A model generated the notes under the pieces. It had not been told where the DNA came from. It made no database searches and saw only the letters and a program-made list of their open reading frames with translations. A stretch of 64,000 nucleotides of DNA, taken from NCBI GenBank assembly GCA_965117035.1, contig OZ220748.1, positions 1,178,001 to 1,242,000 of the forward strand, read 5' to 3'. Both the position numbers and the translations under genes were made by a program. The DNA comes from CAZENU01 sp965117035. Lineage in GTDB: Bacteria; Chloroflexota; Dehalococcoidia; Lucifugimonadales; CAZENU01. The number at the start of each line of letters is the position of its first letter. The first letter of the stretch is position 1. Of this stretch, positions 8,308 through 15,561 are shown one piece after another.

Positions 8308-9594
8308 CTACGCCACAGTCACCGCGCGCCCGCCAAGGGACCACGGGCCCGTGCGGTCGATCTCGACGGCCAGGACCTCGCCTGTCCGGTCGTCCGCGCC
8401 TTCGACGTACACCAGCTTGTCGTTCCGGTTGCGGCCCCTGGCGCGGTCGTCGCCTGTCTCCTCGACGAGGACGTCGGTCGTCTGCCCCGAGAGCAGCGCG
8501 TTGATCTCCGTCTGTATGTCCGCCTGGAGGCTGTCTACGGCGTTGAGGCGCGCCTTCTTCTCCTCGGCGGGCACGTCGTCCTCGAGCCTCCGCGCGGCGA
8601 TCGTGCCCTCCCGGGTCGAGTACGCCGCGGAGTGCACCTTGTCGAATCGGATGTCGCGCACCATGTCGAGCGTGCGCTGGAACTGCGCGTCCGTCTCGCC
8701 GCAGAAGCCGACGATCAGGTCGGTGCTCAGGGAGACGCCCGGAATCCGGGCGCGGACGCGGTCGATCAGGACGCGGTACTCGTCGTTGGTGTATCCGCGC
8801 CTCATGTTTCGCAGCACCTCGTCGTCACCGGCCTGGAAGGGCAGGTTGACGTGCTCGCAGACCGTGTCGCACTCGGCGACGGCGTCCAGGATGCTGTCGC
8901 TCATGTCGTTCGGGTGCGAAGTGAGGAAACGCACGCGCTCTATGCCGTCGACGCGGTCCACCGCGCGGAGCAGGGCTCCGAGGTCCTGCTCGCCGGGCAG
9001 GTCGTGGCCCCAGGAGTCGACGTTCTGGCCCAGCAGTGTGACCTCCCGGACGCCGCGCTCGACGAGCATGGTGACCTCGCGGACGATGTCTTCGACGGTG
9101 CGGCTGACCTCGCGGCCGCGACGATACGGGATTATGCAGAAGGAGCAGAACTTGTCGCAGCCGTGGATGACGGGCACGTAGGCGGTGACTGCGGGCCGCG
9201 CGGTGAGCTGGCTGAGACAGCCCTCGGGGTCGAAGCCCATGCGCTCGGCCAGCAGGTCGATCAGCGGCTCGTACTGCTGCGGCCGCATGAAGACGTCCAC
9301 GTGCGGGAAACGGCTCTCCAGGGTCGCGGTGTCGGGCCCTACCATGCATCCCATCAGGGCGACGACCTTGTCCGGGTCCTGCCGGCGGGCGTGCTTGAGG
9401 CTGCCGAGCATGCCGACGACGCGGTCCTCGGCGCTCTGGCGGACGACGCAACTGTTGAGTACGACCACGTCGGCGTCCTGGGCGGAGACGCTGCTTCGCA
9501 GCCCGACGCTGTCCAGGGCGCTCTCGAGTCGCTCGGAGTCGGCCTTGTTCATCTGGCAGCCGACCGTCCAAACGTGATAGCTGTGTATATCCAT
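8308..9594 (-). CDS. miaB: tRNA-2-methylthio-N6-dimethylallyladenosine synthase
   Basis: This 428-residue radical SAM methylthiotransferase adds ms2 to i6A37 of tRNAs reading UNN codons. The N-terminal cluster cysteines are in VWTVGCQMNKADSERLE, LNSCVVRQSAEDR and LMGCMVGP. The radical SAM CxxxCxxC is in GCDKFCSFCIIPYRRG, and a TRAM domain forms the last 60 residues. The ATG at 9592-9594 is preferred; an in-frame TTG two codons upstream (9600) is possible, and neither has a strong ribosome site. A tRNA-Ser gene ends 27 nt upstream on the same strand, so the two may share a transcript. Confidence 0.95.
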   Translation of the reverse strand: MDIHSYHVWTVGCQMNKADSERLESALDSVGLRSSVSAQDADVVVLNSCVVRQSAEDRVVGMLGSLKHARRQDPDKVVALMGCMVGPDTATLESRFPHVDVFMRPQQYEPLIDLLAERMGFDPEGCLSQLTARPAVTAYVPVIHGCDKFCSFCIIPYRRGREVSRTVEDIVREVTMLVERGVREVTLLGQNVDSWGHDLPGEQDLGALLRAVDRVDGIERVRFLTSHPNDMSDSILDAVAECDTVCEHVNLPFQAGDDEVLRNMRRGYTNDEYRVLIDRVRARIPGVSLSTDLIVGFCGETDAQFQRTLDMVRDIRFDKVHSAAYSTREGTIAARRLEDDVPAEEKKARLNAVDSLQADIQTEINALLSGQTTDVLVEETGDDRARGRNRNDKLVYVEGADDRTGEVLAVEIDRTGPWSLGGRAVTVA

Positions 9595-9621
9595 ATCCAA
9601 GGATGGGATCTCGTTGGGAAA

Positions 9622-9714
9622 TGGCGGAGGGAGTGGGATTCGAACCCACGAGAGGGATACTATCCCCCAAAGCGCTTAGCAGGCGCCCGCACTAGGCCTC
9701 TATGCGATCCCTCC
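9622..9714 (-). tRNA. tRNA-Ser (anticodon GCU)
   Basis: On the minus strand the acceptor arms GGAGGGA and TCCCTCC pair perfectly over 7 bp, followed by G and an encoded CCA. The anticodon loop is CTGCTAA, with anticodon GCU at 9678-9680, reading AGC and AGU. A long variable arm (class II) and the T arm GTGGGTTCGAATCCCAC are present. Length is 93 nt including CCA. It lies directly upstream of miaB. Confidence 0.95.
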
Positions 9715-10003
9715 AACCTGTTTCGAATATATCAAAGATATGCGCATCACGCAAGGTGATGTTTGTGAATTTCGACACTATTCGCGCTGATAAGCCGATA
9801 TCCTGCTTTCCTTGACGCCTGTGCGTTTCTTTGCGTCATTCGCGGTTTTTGCCAAGGACGATGCCAGCGCAAACTCGATAAATTTTTCACAAGAACCGTA
9901 ATTCGAGCCGCTTCAAACTTTCTTAACAGTCGGCCGCTAACCTGATGCCCGTGACAAACACAGGTCGGCCAGGGACGGCCGACGGAGAAACGTAGGTTAC
10001 CAG
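9715..10003. other. AT-richer intergenic region upstream of the secreted repeat protein
   Basis: This roughly 290-bp spacer is visibly richer in A/T than its surroundings and has no credible reading frame. It includes a 7-bp hairpin, GTCGGCC (9964-9970) with GGCCGAC (9977-9983), in the probable leader of the gene at 10004. I see no promoter with two good hexamers. It must hold the promoters for tRNA-Ser/miaB (-) and the secreted protein (+). Confidence 0.5.
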
Positions 10004-10576
10004 ATGAAGAAGAAGGTTGCGGCCATAGCCATCGCGATCGGCGTTCTCAGCGTCGGCGTGATCGGAGGAGTGGTAGTCGCGCAGGAGGCCGGGGAAGCCG
10101 GCAAGGGCAAGGGCCTCGTTGCCCGGGTCGCCGAGATCCTCGGGCTCGACGAGGACGCGGTCCAGGACGCGTTCGACCAGGCGCGCGGAGAGATTCGCGA
10201 CGAGGCCGTGGAGAGCTGGCTCGACGCGGCGGTCGAAAAGGGCGCCCTGACGCAGGACCAGGCCGACGCGCTGCAGGAGTGGTACGACGACATGCCCGAA
10301 GACCTGCCTCGCATGTTCGGACGCGGCTTCGGCATGTGGAGCGAGGAGAAGCTCGACGCGGCCGTGGAGAAGGGCTTCCTGACGCAGGACCAGGCCGACG
10401 CGCTGCAGGCGTGGTACGACGACAAGCCCGAAGACCTGCCCGAGGGCTTCGGATTCGGTCACGGCAAGAAGTTCGGGCGCAAGGGCCGCGGGCACTTCCG
10501 TGGCCGGGGACACCACGGGTTCCCCGGAGAGAAGAAGTCCGAGGAGTCCGACGCGGCCACGTCGACGTCCAGCTAG
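10004..10576 (+). CDS. Secreted acidic protein with two internal repeats
   Basis: This 190-residue protein has a clear signal peptide (MKKKVAAIAIAIGVLSVGVIGGVVVAQEAG) with likely cleavage after VVVAQ. Residues 28-60 hold one helical segment (VARVAEILGLDEDAVQDAF). Two nearly identical copies follow of a segment reading LDAAVEKGALTQDQADALQ and LDAAVEKGFLTQDQADALQ, each ending in WYDDxPEDLP. The tail is rich in Gly, His, Lys and Arg, then Ser/Thr. The repeat resembles short helical modules of small secreted proteins sometimes annotated DUF2680; I cannot assign a function. Two hairpins follow the stop. Confidence 0.78.
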   Translation: MKKKVAAIAIAIGVLSVGVIGGVVVAQEAGEAGKGKGLVARVAEILGLDEDAVQDAFDQARGEIRDEAVESWLDAAVEKGALTQDQADALQEWYDDMPEDLPRMFGRGFGMWSEEKLDAAVEKGFLTQDQADALQAWYDDKPEDLPEGFGFGHGKKFGRKGRGHFRGRGHHGFPGEKKSEESDAATSTSS

Positions 10577-10587
10577 CTTTCCCCCCT

Positions 10588-10618
10588 ACGGGCCGGCCGA
10601 ATCCGCAGGCCGGCCCGT
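10588..10618 (+). terminator. Hairpin terminator candidate, first of two
   Basis: ACGGGCCGGCC (10588-10598) pairs with GGCCGGCCCGT (10608-10618): an 11-bp stem with a 9-nt loop, starting 11 nt after the stop codon. The trailing bases are TCTCACC, not a classic U-tract. Confidence 0.65.
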
Positions 10619-10631
10619 TCTCACCCCCCCT

Positions 10632-10662
10632 ATCGCCGTCCGGCGCCCCACCGGACGGCGAT
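10632..10662 (+). terminator. Hairpin terminator candidate, second of two
   Basis: ATCGCCGTCCGG (10632-10643) pairs with CCGGACGGCGAT (10651-10662): a perfect 12-bp stem and 7-nt loop, followed by TTG. With the hairpin at 10588 it forms a double terminator-like structure. Confidence 0.6.
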
Positions 10663-11130
10663 TTGACGTTGGTCTCCTCCGGACTTGTCCCGGTAGCGAA
10701 AGCGACCGGGTCAGCGCCTGTCGCTCAGGACGGTATCGGAGATCGGGGCACCCCCAATTCGAACGGGCCGAAACCCGCGCGTCGTCCCTGGAGTCCTGGG
10801 CGGCTGGGTTCGACCCTTCTCGCGGTCGCTGGTTGGAGAGGCTGATTCGGGTTGGGAGCACTTCTGATCAGGACCAGGCGTCCCGTTTGTCGCATCACGC
10901 AAAGGGCATCTCCCATTCTCGGGTGGCAGGCCCGGCAGTAGCCAGACTGAGACAGGAATCTACTGGTGCCGCGGAGTCTCTGTCAAGGCATGCCGACCCG
11001 ATGGCATCTTGCGGCAGTCGCAAGAGTGCAACTGTTCAGACTCGAGGGGCCACGCGGCCCGACGGCCTGGTGACGGGCTGCGTCCCGCGCGAAGGCGACG
11101 CACCATTCCGGGGATGGGCCCTCGCCTTCG
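10663..11130. other. Long noncoding stretch with a GAAA-capped hairpin
   Basis: No credible gene is visible. Around 10689-10710, CCCGGTAGC and GCGACCGGG form a nearly perfect stem (one mismatch) closed by a GAAA tetraloop, a typical structured-RNA feature. Near 11033-11055 there is a fragment, CAGACTCGAGGGGCCACGCG, that resembles the end of the dispersed repeat at 13321/42560. No match to a known RNA class is claimed. Confidence 0.4.
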
Positions 11131-11310
11131 GAGACCCTTGCACAATCGTCATTCCCGCGAAGGCGGACCCTTGCATAACCGTCATTCCCGCGCAGGCGGG
11201 AACCCAGGGGTGGGGCGTCCCAAGTACGAAAACCCGCTCATCGCCACCAGAGGTTGCCGCCTGCAGGGGAGTTACGCAAGGGTCTCCCTTCGCGGGAACG
11301 ACGATGGTGG
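11131..11310. repeat. MITE-like palindromic element, copy 1
   Basis: The left end reads GAGACCCTTG then CGTCATTCCCGCG. The right end carries the inverted form CGCGGGAACGACGAT. A second partial left end, ACCCTTGCATAACCGTCATT, lies inside (11167-11186). The interior matches the element at 26909, including GCGCAGGCGGGAACCCAGGG. There is no reading frame. It sits in the leader region of the lactonase gene. Confidence 0.72.
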
Positions 11311-11423
11311 CGGCGTTCACCTCTCCGAACAGACACGCAAGCGTTCCTCACTTGGCGTCTGCGGCTACGGGGGCTATGATGACCCAGCGCTGCCAACAGG
11401 GCAATCGCGCCCAGGAGGACGAT

Positions 11424-12446
11424 ATGGCGACCTACATGTACGTTGCGGTGTCGGCGGAGGACAGGATCGCCGTATTCGAGGTCGAGCCCGAGACGGGCCG
11501 GCTGGAGCACTGCGGCGATCATGGCGTGCTCGGGGGGCCGTACCCGCTCGCCGTCGCTCCCGACAGGCGGTTCCTCTATGCCGGAACGGTCGACGCCCGG
11601 GAGGTCTCCACCTACCGGATAGATCCCGGCACGGGCCGGCTCTCGTGGCTCGGGAGCGTCCCGCTGGCGCAGCAGCCATGCTTCCTGTCCACCGACCGGA
11701 CCGGCAGATACCTGCTGTCCGCCTACTACCACTCGGGCATGGTGGGAGTCCATCACATCGGTGACGACGGCGTTGCCGTGGTCCCGCCAATCGAGTGGCT
11801 CTCGACCGGGCCCGGGGCGCACAGCGCCCTCACCGACCCCTCGAACAGGTTCTTCTATGCCCCCAGCATAGCGGGGGCCTTCGGCCCCAACCTGCTCTTC
11901 CAGTTCACGTTCGACGAGAGCACGGGCCGGCTCAGCCCGAACTCACCCCCTACCCTGTCGCCCGAGGGCGGAGCAGGCCCCCGCCACTTCTGCTTCCACC
12001 CGGAGCTGGACGTCGTCTACTTCTCGAACGAGCAGGGCTGCAGCGTGACGGCGTACGGCCTGGACACATCCACAGGCGTACTCACTCCCCTGCAGACCGT
12101 GCCCACCCTGCCCGAAGGCTACGAGGGCGACAACAGTTGCTCGCAGATCCAGATAGCGCCGTCGGGCAGGTCGCTGTACGCTCCCAACCGGGGGCACGAC
12201 AGCGTCGCGGTCTTCTCCATCGAAGGCGACACGGGCCTGCTGACGCGCACCCAGATCGTCGAGACGCAGCCGACGCCGAGGGCACTCAGCCTGGATCCCG
12301 ACGGCGGGCACCTGTACGTCGCCGGCGAGGCCTCGGGGCGCATCGCCTCGTACCGCGTCGACCCGGAGTCCGGGACGCTGGAGCCGCTGGAGCTCTACGA
12401 CGTCGGCCGGATGCCGATGTGGGTGCTGATCGCGCGAGTCGGCTAG
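11424..12446 (+). CDS. Lactonase family beta-propeller protein (6-phosphogluconolactonase type)
   Basis: This 340-residue protein starts at an ATG preceded by AGGAGG with good spacing. It shows seven-bladed propeller repeats of the lactonase family, each with a pattern such as ETGRLEHCGDHGV, FLYAGTVDAREVSTYRIDPG, LDTSTGVLTPLQTVPTLPEG and HLYVAGEASGRIASYRVDPE. Members related to YbhE hydrolyse 6-phosphogluconolactone in the pentose phosphate pathway, but many homologues act on other lactones or are untested. There is no signal peptide, so it is probably cytosolic. No pathway partners are adjacent. The gene converges on a PEBP-like lipoprotein gene. Confidence 0.87.
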   Translation: MATYMYVAVSAEDRIAVFEVEPETGRLEHCGDHGVLGGPYPLAVAPDRRFLYAGTVDAREVSTYRIDPGTGRLSWLGSVPLAQQPCFLSTDRTGRYLLSAYYHSGMVGVHHIGDDGVAVVPPIEWLSTGPGAHSALTDPSNRFFYAPSIAGAFGPNLLFQFTFDESTGRLSPNSPPTLSPEGGAGPRHFCFHPELDVVYFSNEQGCSVTAYGLDTSTGVLTPLQTVPTLPEGYEGDNSCSQIQIAPSGRSLYAPNRGHDSVAVFSIEGDTGLLTRTQIVETQPTPRALSLDPDGGHLYVAGEASGRIASYRVDPESGTLEPLELYDVGRMPMWVLIARVG

Positions 12447-12477
12447 CGGGCCGGAGTCCCGCCCGCCGGTCGGCCCT

Positions 12478-13215
12478 CTACTCCTTGAGGATGGTCTTGC
12501 CCTGCCGCTCGCCGACCAGCTCGCCGCCGGCCAGCACGTGGCCCTCCATGGCGGCGATCAGATCGGCTTTCGTGGACCCGGCCGGCAGGTCGAGCGTCGT
12601 GTCCAGGGCATAGAGCCGGAACGTGTACTTCTGGATCGACTGCTGCGCCTGGTGGCGAAGGTTGGCGCCGCCGGCCGTGTCGAAGGTAATCGGCACTATC
12701 GGCGGCGGGCACGGGCCGTAGTACCCGATCGTCCCGTCGCCGTTCGTGCCCTGGACGGCGCCGTTGTCGAGCGTCTCCGTGTTGGGCACGTTCTCGGTCA
12801 GCTCCGTCGTATCGGGCGGCATGTTCCACATCACCCAGTGGACCTGCTCCTCGTTGTCCGGCAGCTCCTGGCTGTCCATTATCAGCGCGAGGGTCACGGC
12901 CTCCGCGGGGACGCCCTCCCACATGATCGGCGGCGATATGTTGGGGACGTTGGCGGAGATCTTGGTGCAGGTGTGCTTCTTCGGGATGCGCTTCTTCTCG
13001 TTGAAGACCGAGCTGGTGAACGTGATGGACACGTCCACGTCCTGGGACAGGGTTGGCGCCGGCGCCGCTTGCTCGGCGGGAGCGTCGCCCGACGTGTCGA
13101 CCGCGGCCGCGGGTGCGACCGCGTCGCCCTCGTCGTCGCTGGAACATCCGAAGGCGGCCACTCCAAACACGGCAAGTGCGATCAGTACGGCCAGTGTGGC
13201 GGCGGAAGTACGCAT
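12478..13215 (-). CDS. PEBP/YbhB-family lipoprotein (Raf kinase inhibitor-like)
   Basis: This 245-residue protein starts at an ATG with a GGGGAGGA site 6 nt upstream. The first 24 residues form a lipoprotein-type signal (ALAVFGVAAFGC), followed by a roughly 35-residue linker rich in Ala, Asp and Pro. The rest is a PEBP domain: ITFTSSVFNEKKRIPKKHTC, then NISPPIMWEGVP, VHWVMWNMPP, TIGYYGPCPPP and KYTFRLYALDTTLDLPAG, which correspond to the conserved Asp/His ligand-binding pocket of the YbhB group. The substrate is unknown. The next minus-strand gene upstream is 232 nt away. Confidence 0.88.
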   Translation of the reverse strand: MRTSAATLAVLIALAVFGVAAFGCSSDDEGDAVAPAAAVDTSGDAPAEQAAPAPTLSQDVDVSITFTSSVFNEKKRIPKKHTCTKISANVPNISPPIMWEGVPAEAVTLALIMDSQELPDNEEQVHWVMWNMPPDTTELTENVPNTETLDNGAVQGTNGDGTIGYYGPCPPPIVPITFDTAGGANLRHQAQQSIQKYTFRLYALDTTLDLPAGSTKADLIAAMEGHVLAGGELVGERQGKTILKE

Positions 13216-13320
13216 TGTCGTCCTCCCCATGCGCAGTGGCGGCGCCTGCGGCTCAGGCTCGCGACAACGATACCACCTGCGCCCGCGCTCTGCCAGACAC
13301 CCGCTCCAGCCTCGCCCACT

Positions 13321-13403
13321 CTTCGTGGCGGCCCCTCGATACACCCCGACGAAGCGTCGGGGCACTCGGGGCGAACGGGTCAGGTGTCCCCTCAACTCTG
13401 TAC
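13321..13403. repeat. Dispersed repeat with CCCCGACGAAGCGTCGGGG hairpin, copy 1
   Basis: An approximately 83-bp intergenic sequence centred on the perfect hairpin CCCCGACG AA GCGTCGGGG. A nearly identical copy lies in the opposite orientation at 42560-42644, including the flanks GGTCAGGTGTCCCCTC and CGGCCCCTCGATACA. No coding content. Confidence 0.85.
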
Positions 13404-13446
13404 AGTAGCGCCGGATTGCGCTACCCCGGCTGCGGAGAGCGGCCTC

Positions 13447-13962
13447 CTACGGAGCCGGAGGGAACGGGTCGTTCTCGCTGACCAGCGCCTGGGACGCGAC
13501 GATCGATATTCCCCGCGCCTGCCTGTTGCCCCACAGGCTCTTGACGTAGGTGATGACGGAGACCACCTCGTCGTGGCTGAGTGTCTCGCCGAAGGCCGGC
13601 ATGGCGCTCTTGAAGTTCGGTATCTCCGGCCCCTCGAGGTACGATCCGCCGGTGACGATCCACTTGTAGAGCGTGCCGTCGCCGTGGTGCCACGTGTGGC
13701 CGCTGCCGTTGAGCGGCGGCGCGGGCGCGGTGCCGTCCGCCCGCCTGACGTGCCACGCCGGCTGACCCTCGGCGTTCTCGCCGTGACAGATGGCGCAGTG
13801 TGCCTCGTATACGATCTCGCCCTGCACGACCGGCGATATCACGACGGGGGCCGACGGCGCCGGCGTCGGCGTCGGCTGAGCGTCGCCGGAGCAGGCCGCC
13901 AGTGCGGCGGCTGCTACCAACGCTATTGCGATGAGAGATCGGCGGACCAGTTCTCTCGGCAT
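13447..13962 (-). CDS. Membrane-anchored or lipoprotein c-type cytochrome
   Basis: This 171-residue protein has an N-terminal signal (LIAIALVAAAALAAC) with a plausible lipobox ending in Ala-Ala-Cys, a Pro/Thr-rich linker, and one class I cytochrome c domain. The haem-binding site is CAICH near residue 57. The distal Met ligand is probably in FKSAMPAFGETLSHDEV, and the domain ends with VVSVITYVKSLW. It would act in electron transfer on the outer face of the membrane. A ribosome site AGGGAGA precedes the ATG. It lies 14 nt downstream of the aminotransferase gene, so the two may share an mRNA, although their functions are not obviously linked. Confidence 0.9.
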   Translation of the reverse strand: MPRELVRRSLIAIALVAAAALAACSGDAQPTPTPAPSAPVVISPVVQGEIVYEAHCAICHGENAEGQPAWHVRRADGTAPAPPLNGSGHTWHHGDGTLYKWIVTGGSYLEGPEIPNFKSAMPAFGETLSHDEVVSVITYVKSLWGNRQARGISIVASQALVSENDPFPPAP

Positions 13963-13976
13963 CGTCTTCTCCCTGG

Positions 13977-15335
13977 TTAAGGCGAGCCCGGGTCCGCCGC
14001 CGAGCACACCGTCACGATGCTGTCGCGCAGCGTGCTCACGATGAACGAAATGTGACCGTCGTCGACCACGTAGGGAGGCACGAGCTCGACGTGGTCGCCG
14101 CCGACCCCGTCGACGAGCCCGGTCACGCCCGCGAGGACGAGAAGGCCGTTGCGGAGCGCGTCGGCCTCCACGCGGTGGGCGACGTCCCACTCCGGCGGGA
14201 AGGGCTGCTTCGTCTCGCGGTCGGCGACCAGCTCGACGCCGGCGAACAGGCCCAGGCCGCGCACGTCTCCGACGTATGGCACGTCGTCGAGCGCCTCCTC
14301 GAGCGCGGCGATCAGCCGGTCGCCCATCTGGCCCGCGCGCGCGACGAGGTCGTGCTCCTCGATGTACTCGAGCACGGCGAGTCCGGCAGCGCAGCTCAGC
14401 GGGTTGCCCCCATAGGTTGAGCTGTGGCTCACCTGCCCAGAGCCGTATTCTATCGTGCGCCAGACCTTCTCCCCCAGCAGAACCGCCCCGAGCGGCGCGT
14501 AGCCGCCGGCCAGCCCCTTGGACGACGTCAGGATGTCCGGCGCGACGCCCCAGTGCTCGATGGCCCACTTCCTGCCCGTGCGGCCAACGCCGCTCATCAC
14601 CTCGTCGGCGATGAACAGGATGTCATTCTCGTCGCATATCTCGCGGACGATGCCGTAGTACTCGGCGGGCGGCACGACGGCCGACATGGACGTGCCTATC
14701 ACCGGCTCGGCGATGAAGGCCGCGATGTTCTCAGCGCCCTCCTGGCTGACGACTCTCCGCAGCTCGTTGGCGCACGCCAGGGCGCAGTCCGGGTAGGTCA
14801 GGCCCCACGGGCAGCGGTAACAGTACGGCGGCGGGATGTGCGGGAAGTCGAGCAGGATGGGGCTGTAGGTCCTGCGCCAGGTCGTCCTGCCGCTCATGGA
14901 CAGCGTGGCGACGGTGTTGCCGTGGTACGACTGCCACCTGCCGATCACCTTGCGCTTCGTCGGATTGCCGCGCTCGACGTGGTACTGGTAGGCCAGCTTC
15001 AGGGCGCCCTCGTTCGCCTCCGCGCCGCCGGACGAGAAGAGCGTCTTCGTCGCTCCCATGCCGTCCGGCGCCCACTCGCCCAGCTTGGCGGCGAGACGCT
15101 GCCGCGGTTCGTTGTCGACGATGCCGCCGTAGGTGTACGCCAGCTTCCCGGCCTGCTCGGCGATGGCGTCCGCGACCTCGCGCACGCCGTGCCCGATGTT
15201 GACGACGCAGACCCCGCCGACCGCGTCGAGGTAGCGGCTGCCAGCCTCGTCGAAGACGTAGACGCCATCGCCCCTCGTCATGGTGACATAGTCGTGGTCG
15301 AAGCTGCCGTACAGGACGTGGTCGCTCTGTGTCAT
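13977..15335 (-). CDS. Class III (omega) aminotransferase, PLP-dependent
   Basis: The 452-residue enzyme belongs to aminotransferase class III. The PLP lysine lies in LTSSKGLAGGYAPLGAVLL, preceded by the cofactor-binding aspartate in ILFIADEVMSGVGRTG. The N-terminal YLDAVGGVCVVNIGHG and the SSGGAEANEGALKLAYQYH region complete the fold. Family substrates include omega-amino acids such as beta-alanine, taurine or GABA with pyruvate or 2-oxoglutarate; specificity cannot be read here. The ATG at 15335 follows a GGAGGA site by 12 nt. An in-frame ATG at 15356 is an alternative start (459 residues). It is followed by the cytochrome c gene. Confidence 0.9.
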   Translation of the reverse strand: MTQSDHVLYGSFDHDYVTMTRGDGVYVFDEAGSRYLDAVGGVCVVNIGHGVREVADAIAEQAGKLAYTYGGIVDNEPRQRLAAKLGEWAPDGMGATKTLFSSGGAEANEGALKLAYQYHVERGNPTKRKVIGRWQSYHGNTVATLSMSGRTTWRRTYSPILLDFPHIPPPYCYRCPWGLTYPDCALACANELRRVVSQEGAENIAAFIAEPVIGTSMSAVVPPAEYYGIVREICDENDILFIADEVMSGVGRTGRKWAIEHWGVAPDILTSSKGLAGGYAPLGAVLLGEKVWRTIEYGSGQVSHSSTYGGNPLSCAAGLAVLEYIEEHDLVARAGQMGDRLIAALEEALDDVPYVGDVRGLGLFAGVELVADRETKQPFPPEWDVAHRVEADALRNGLLVLAGVTGLVDGVGGDHVELVPPYVVDDGHISFIVSTLRDSIVTVCSAADPGSP

Positions 15336-15423
15336 GGGACGGGACCGTTCCTCCATTGCATATTGGATGCCGACGACGCGACAACGGTGATGTTATGGAC
15401 GCGCCGGAACGGTGTCAACGGAG

Positions 15424-15448
15424 TAGTGGATGGTGGATAGTGAATAGT
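15424..15448. repeat. Inverted copy of the 25-bp repeat at 3893
   Basis: The reverse complement of this stretch is identical to 3893-3917. It lies between the aminotransferase gene and the glycosidase-like gene. Confidence 0.7.
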
Positions 15449-15561
15449 GGATAGTTTAGGGAGTTGGGGAAGTAACCGGCTGGAGTGGGGTGGCGTACAA
15501 TGGCGCGGCCGGTCGCAGGCCGCGGGGGCCTGAGGCAGATCTCAAACAGGAGGGGCGGCAG

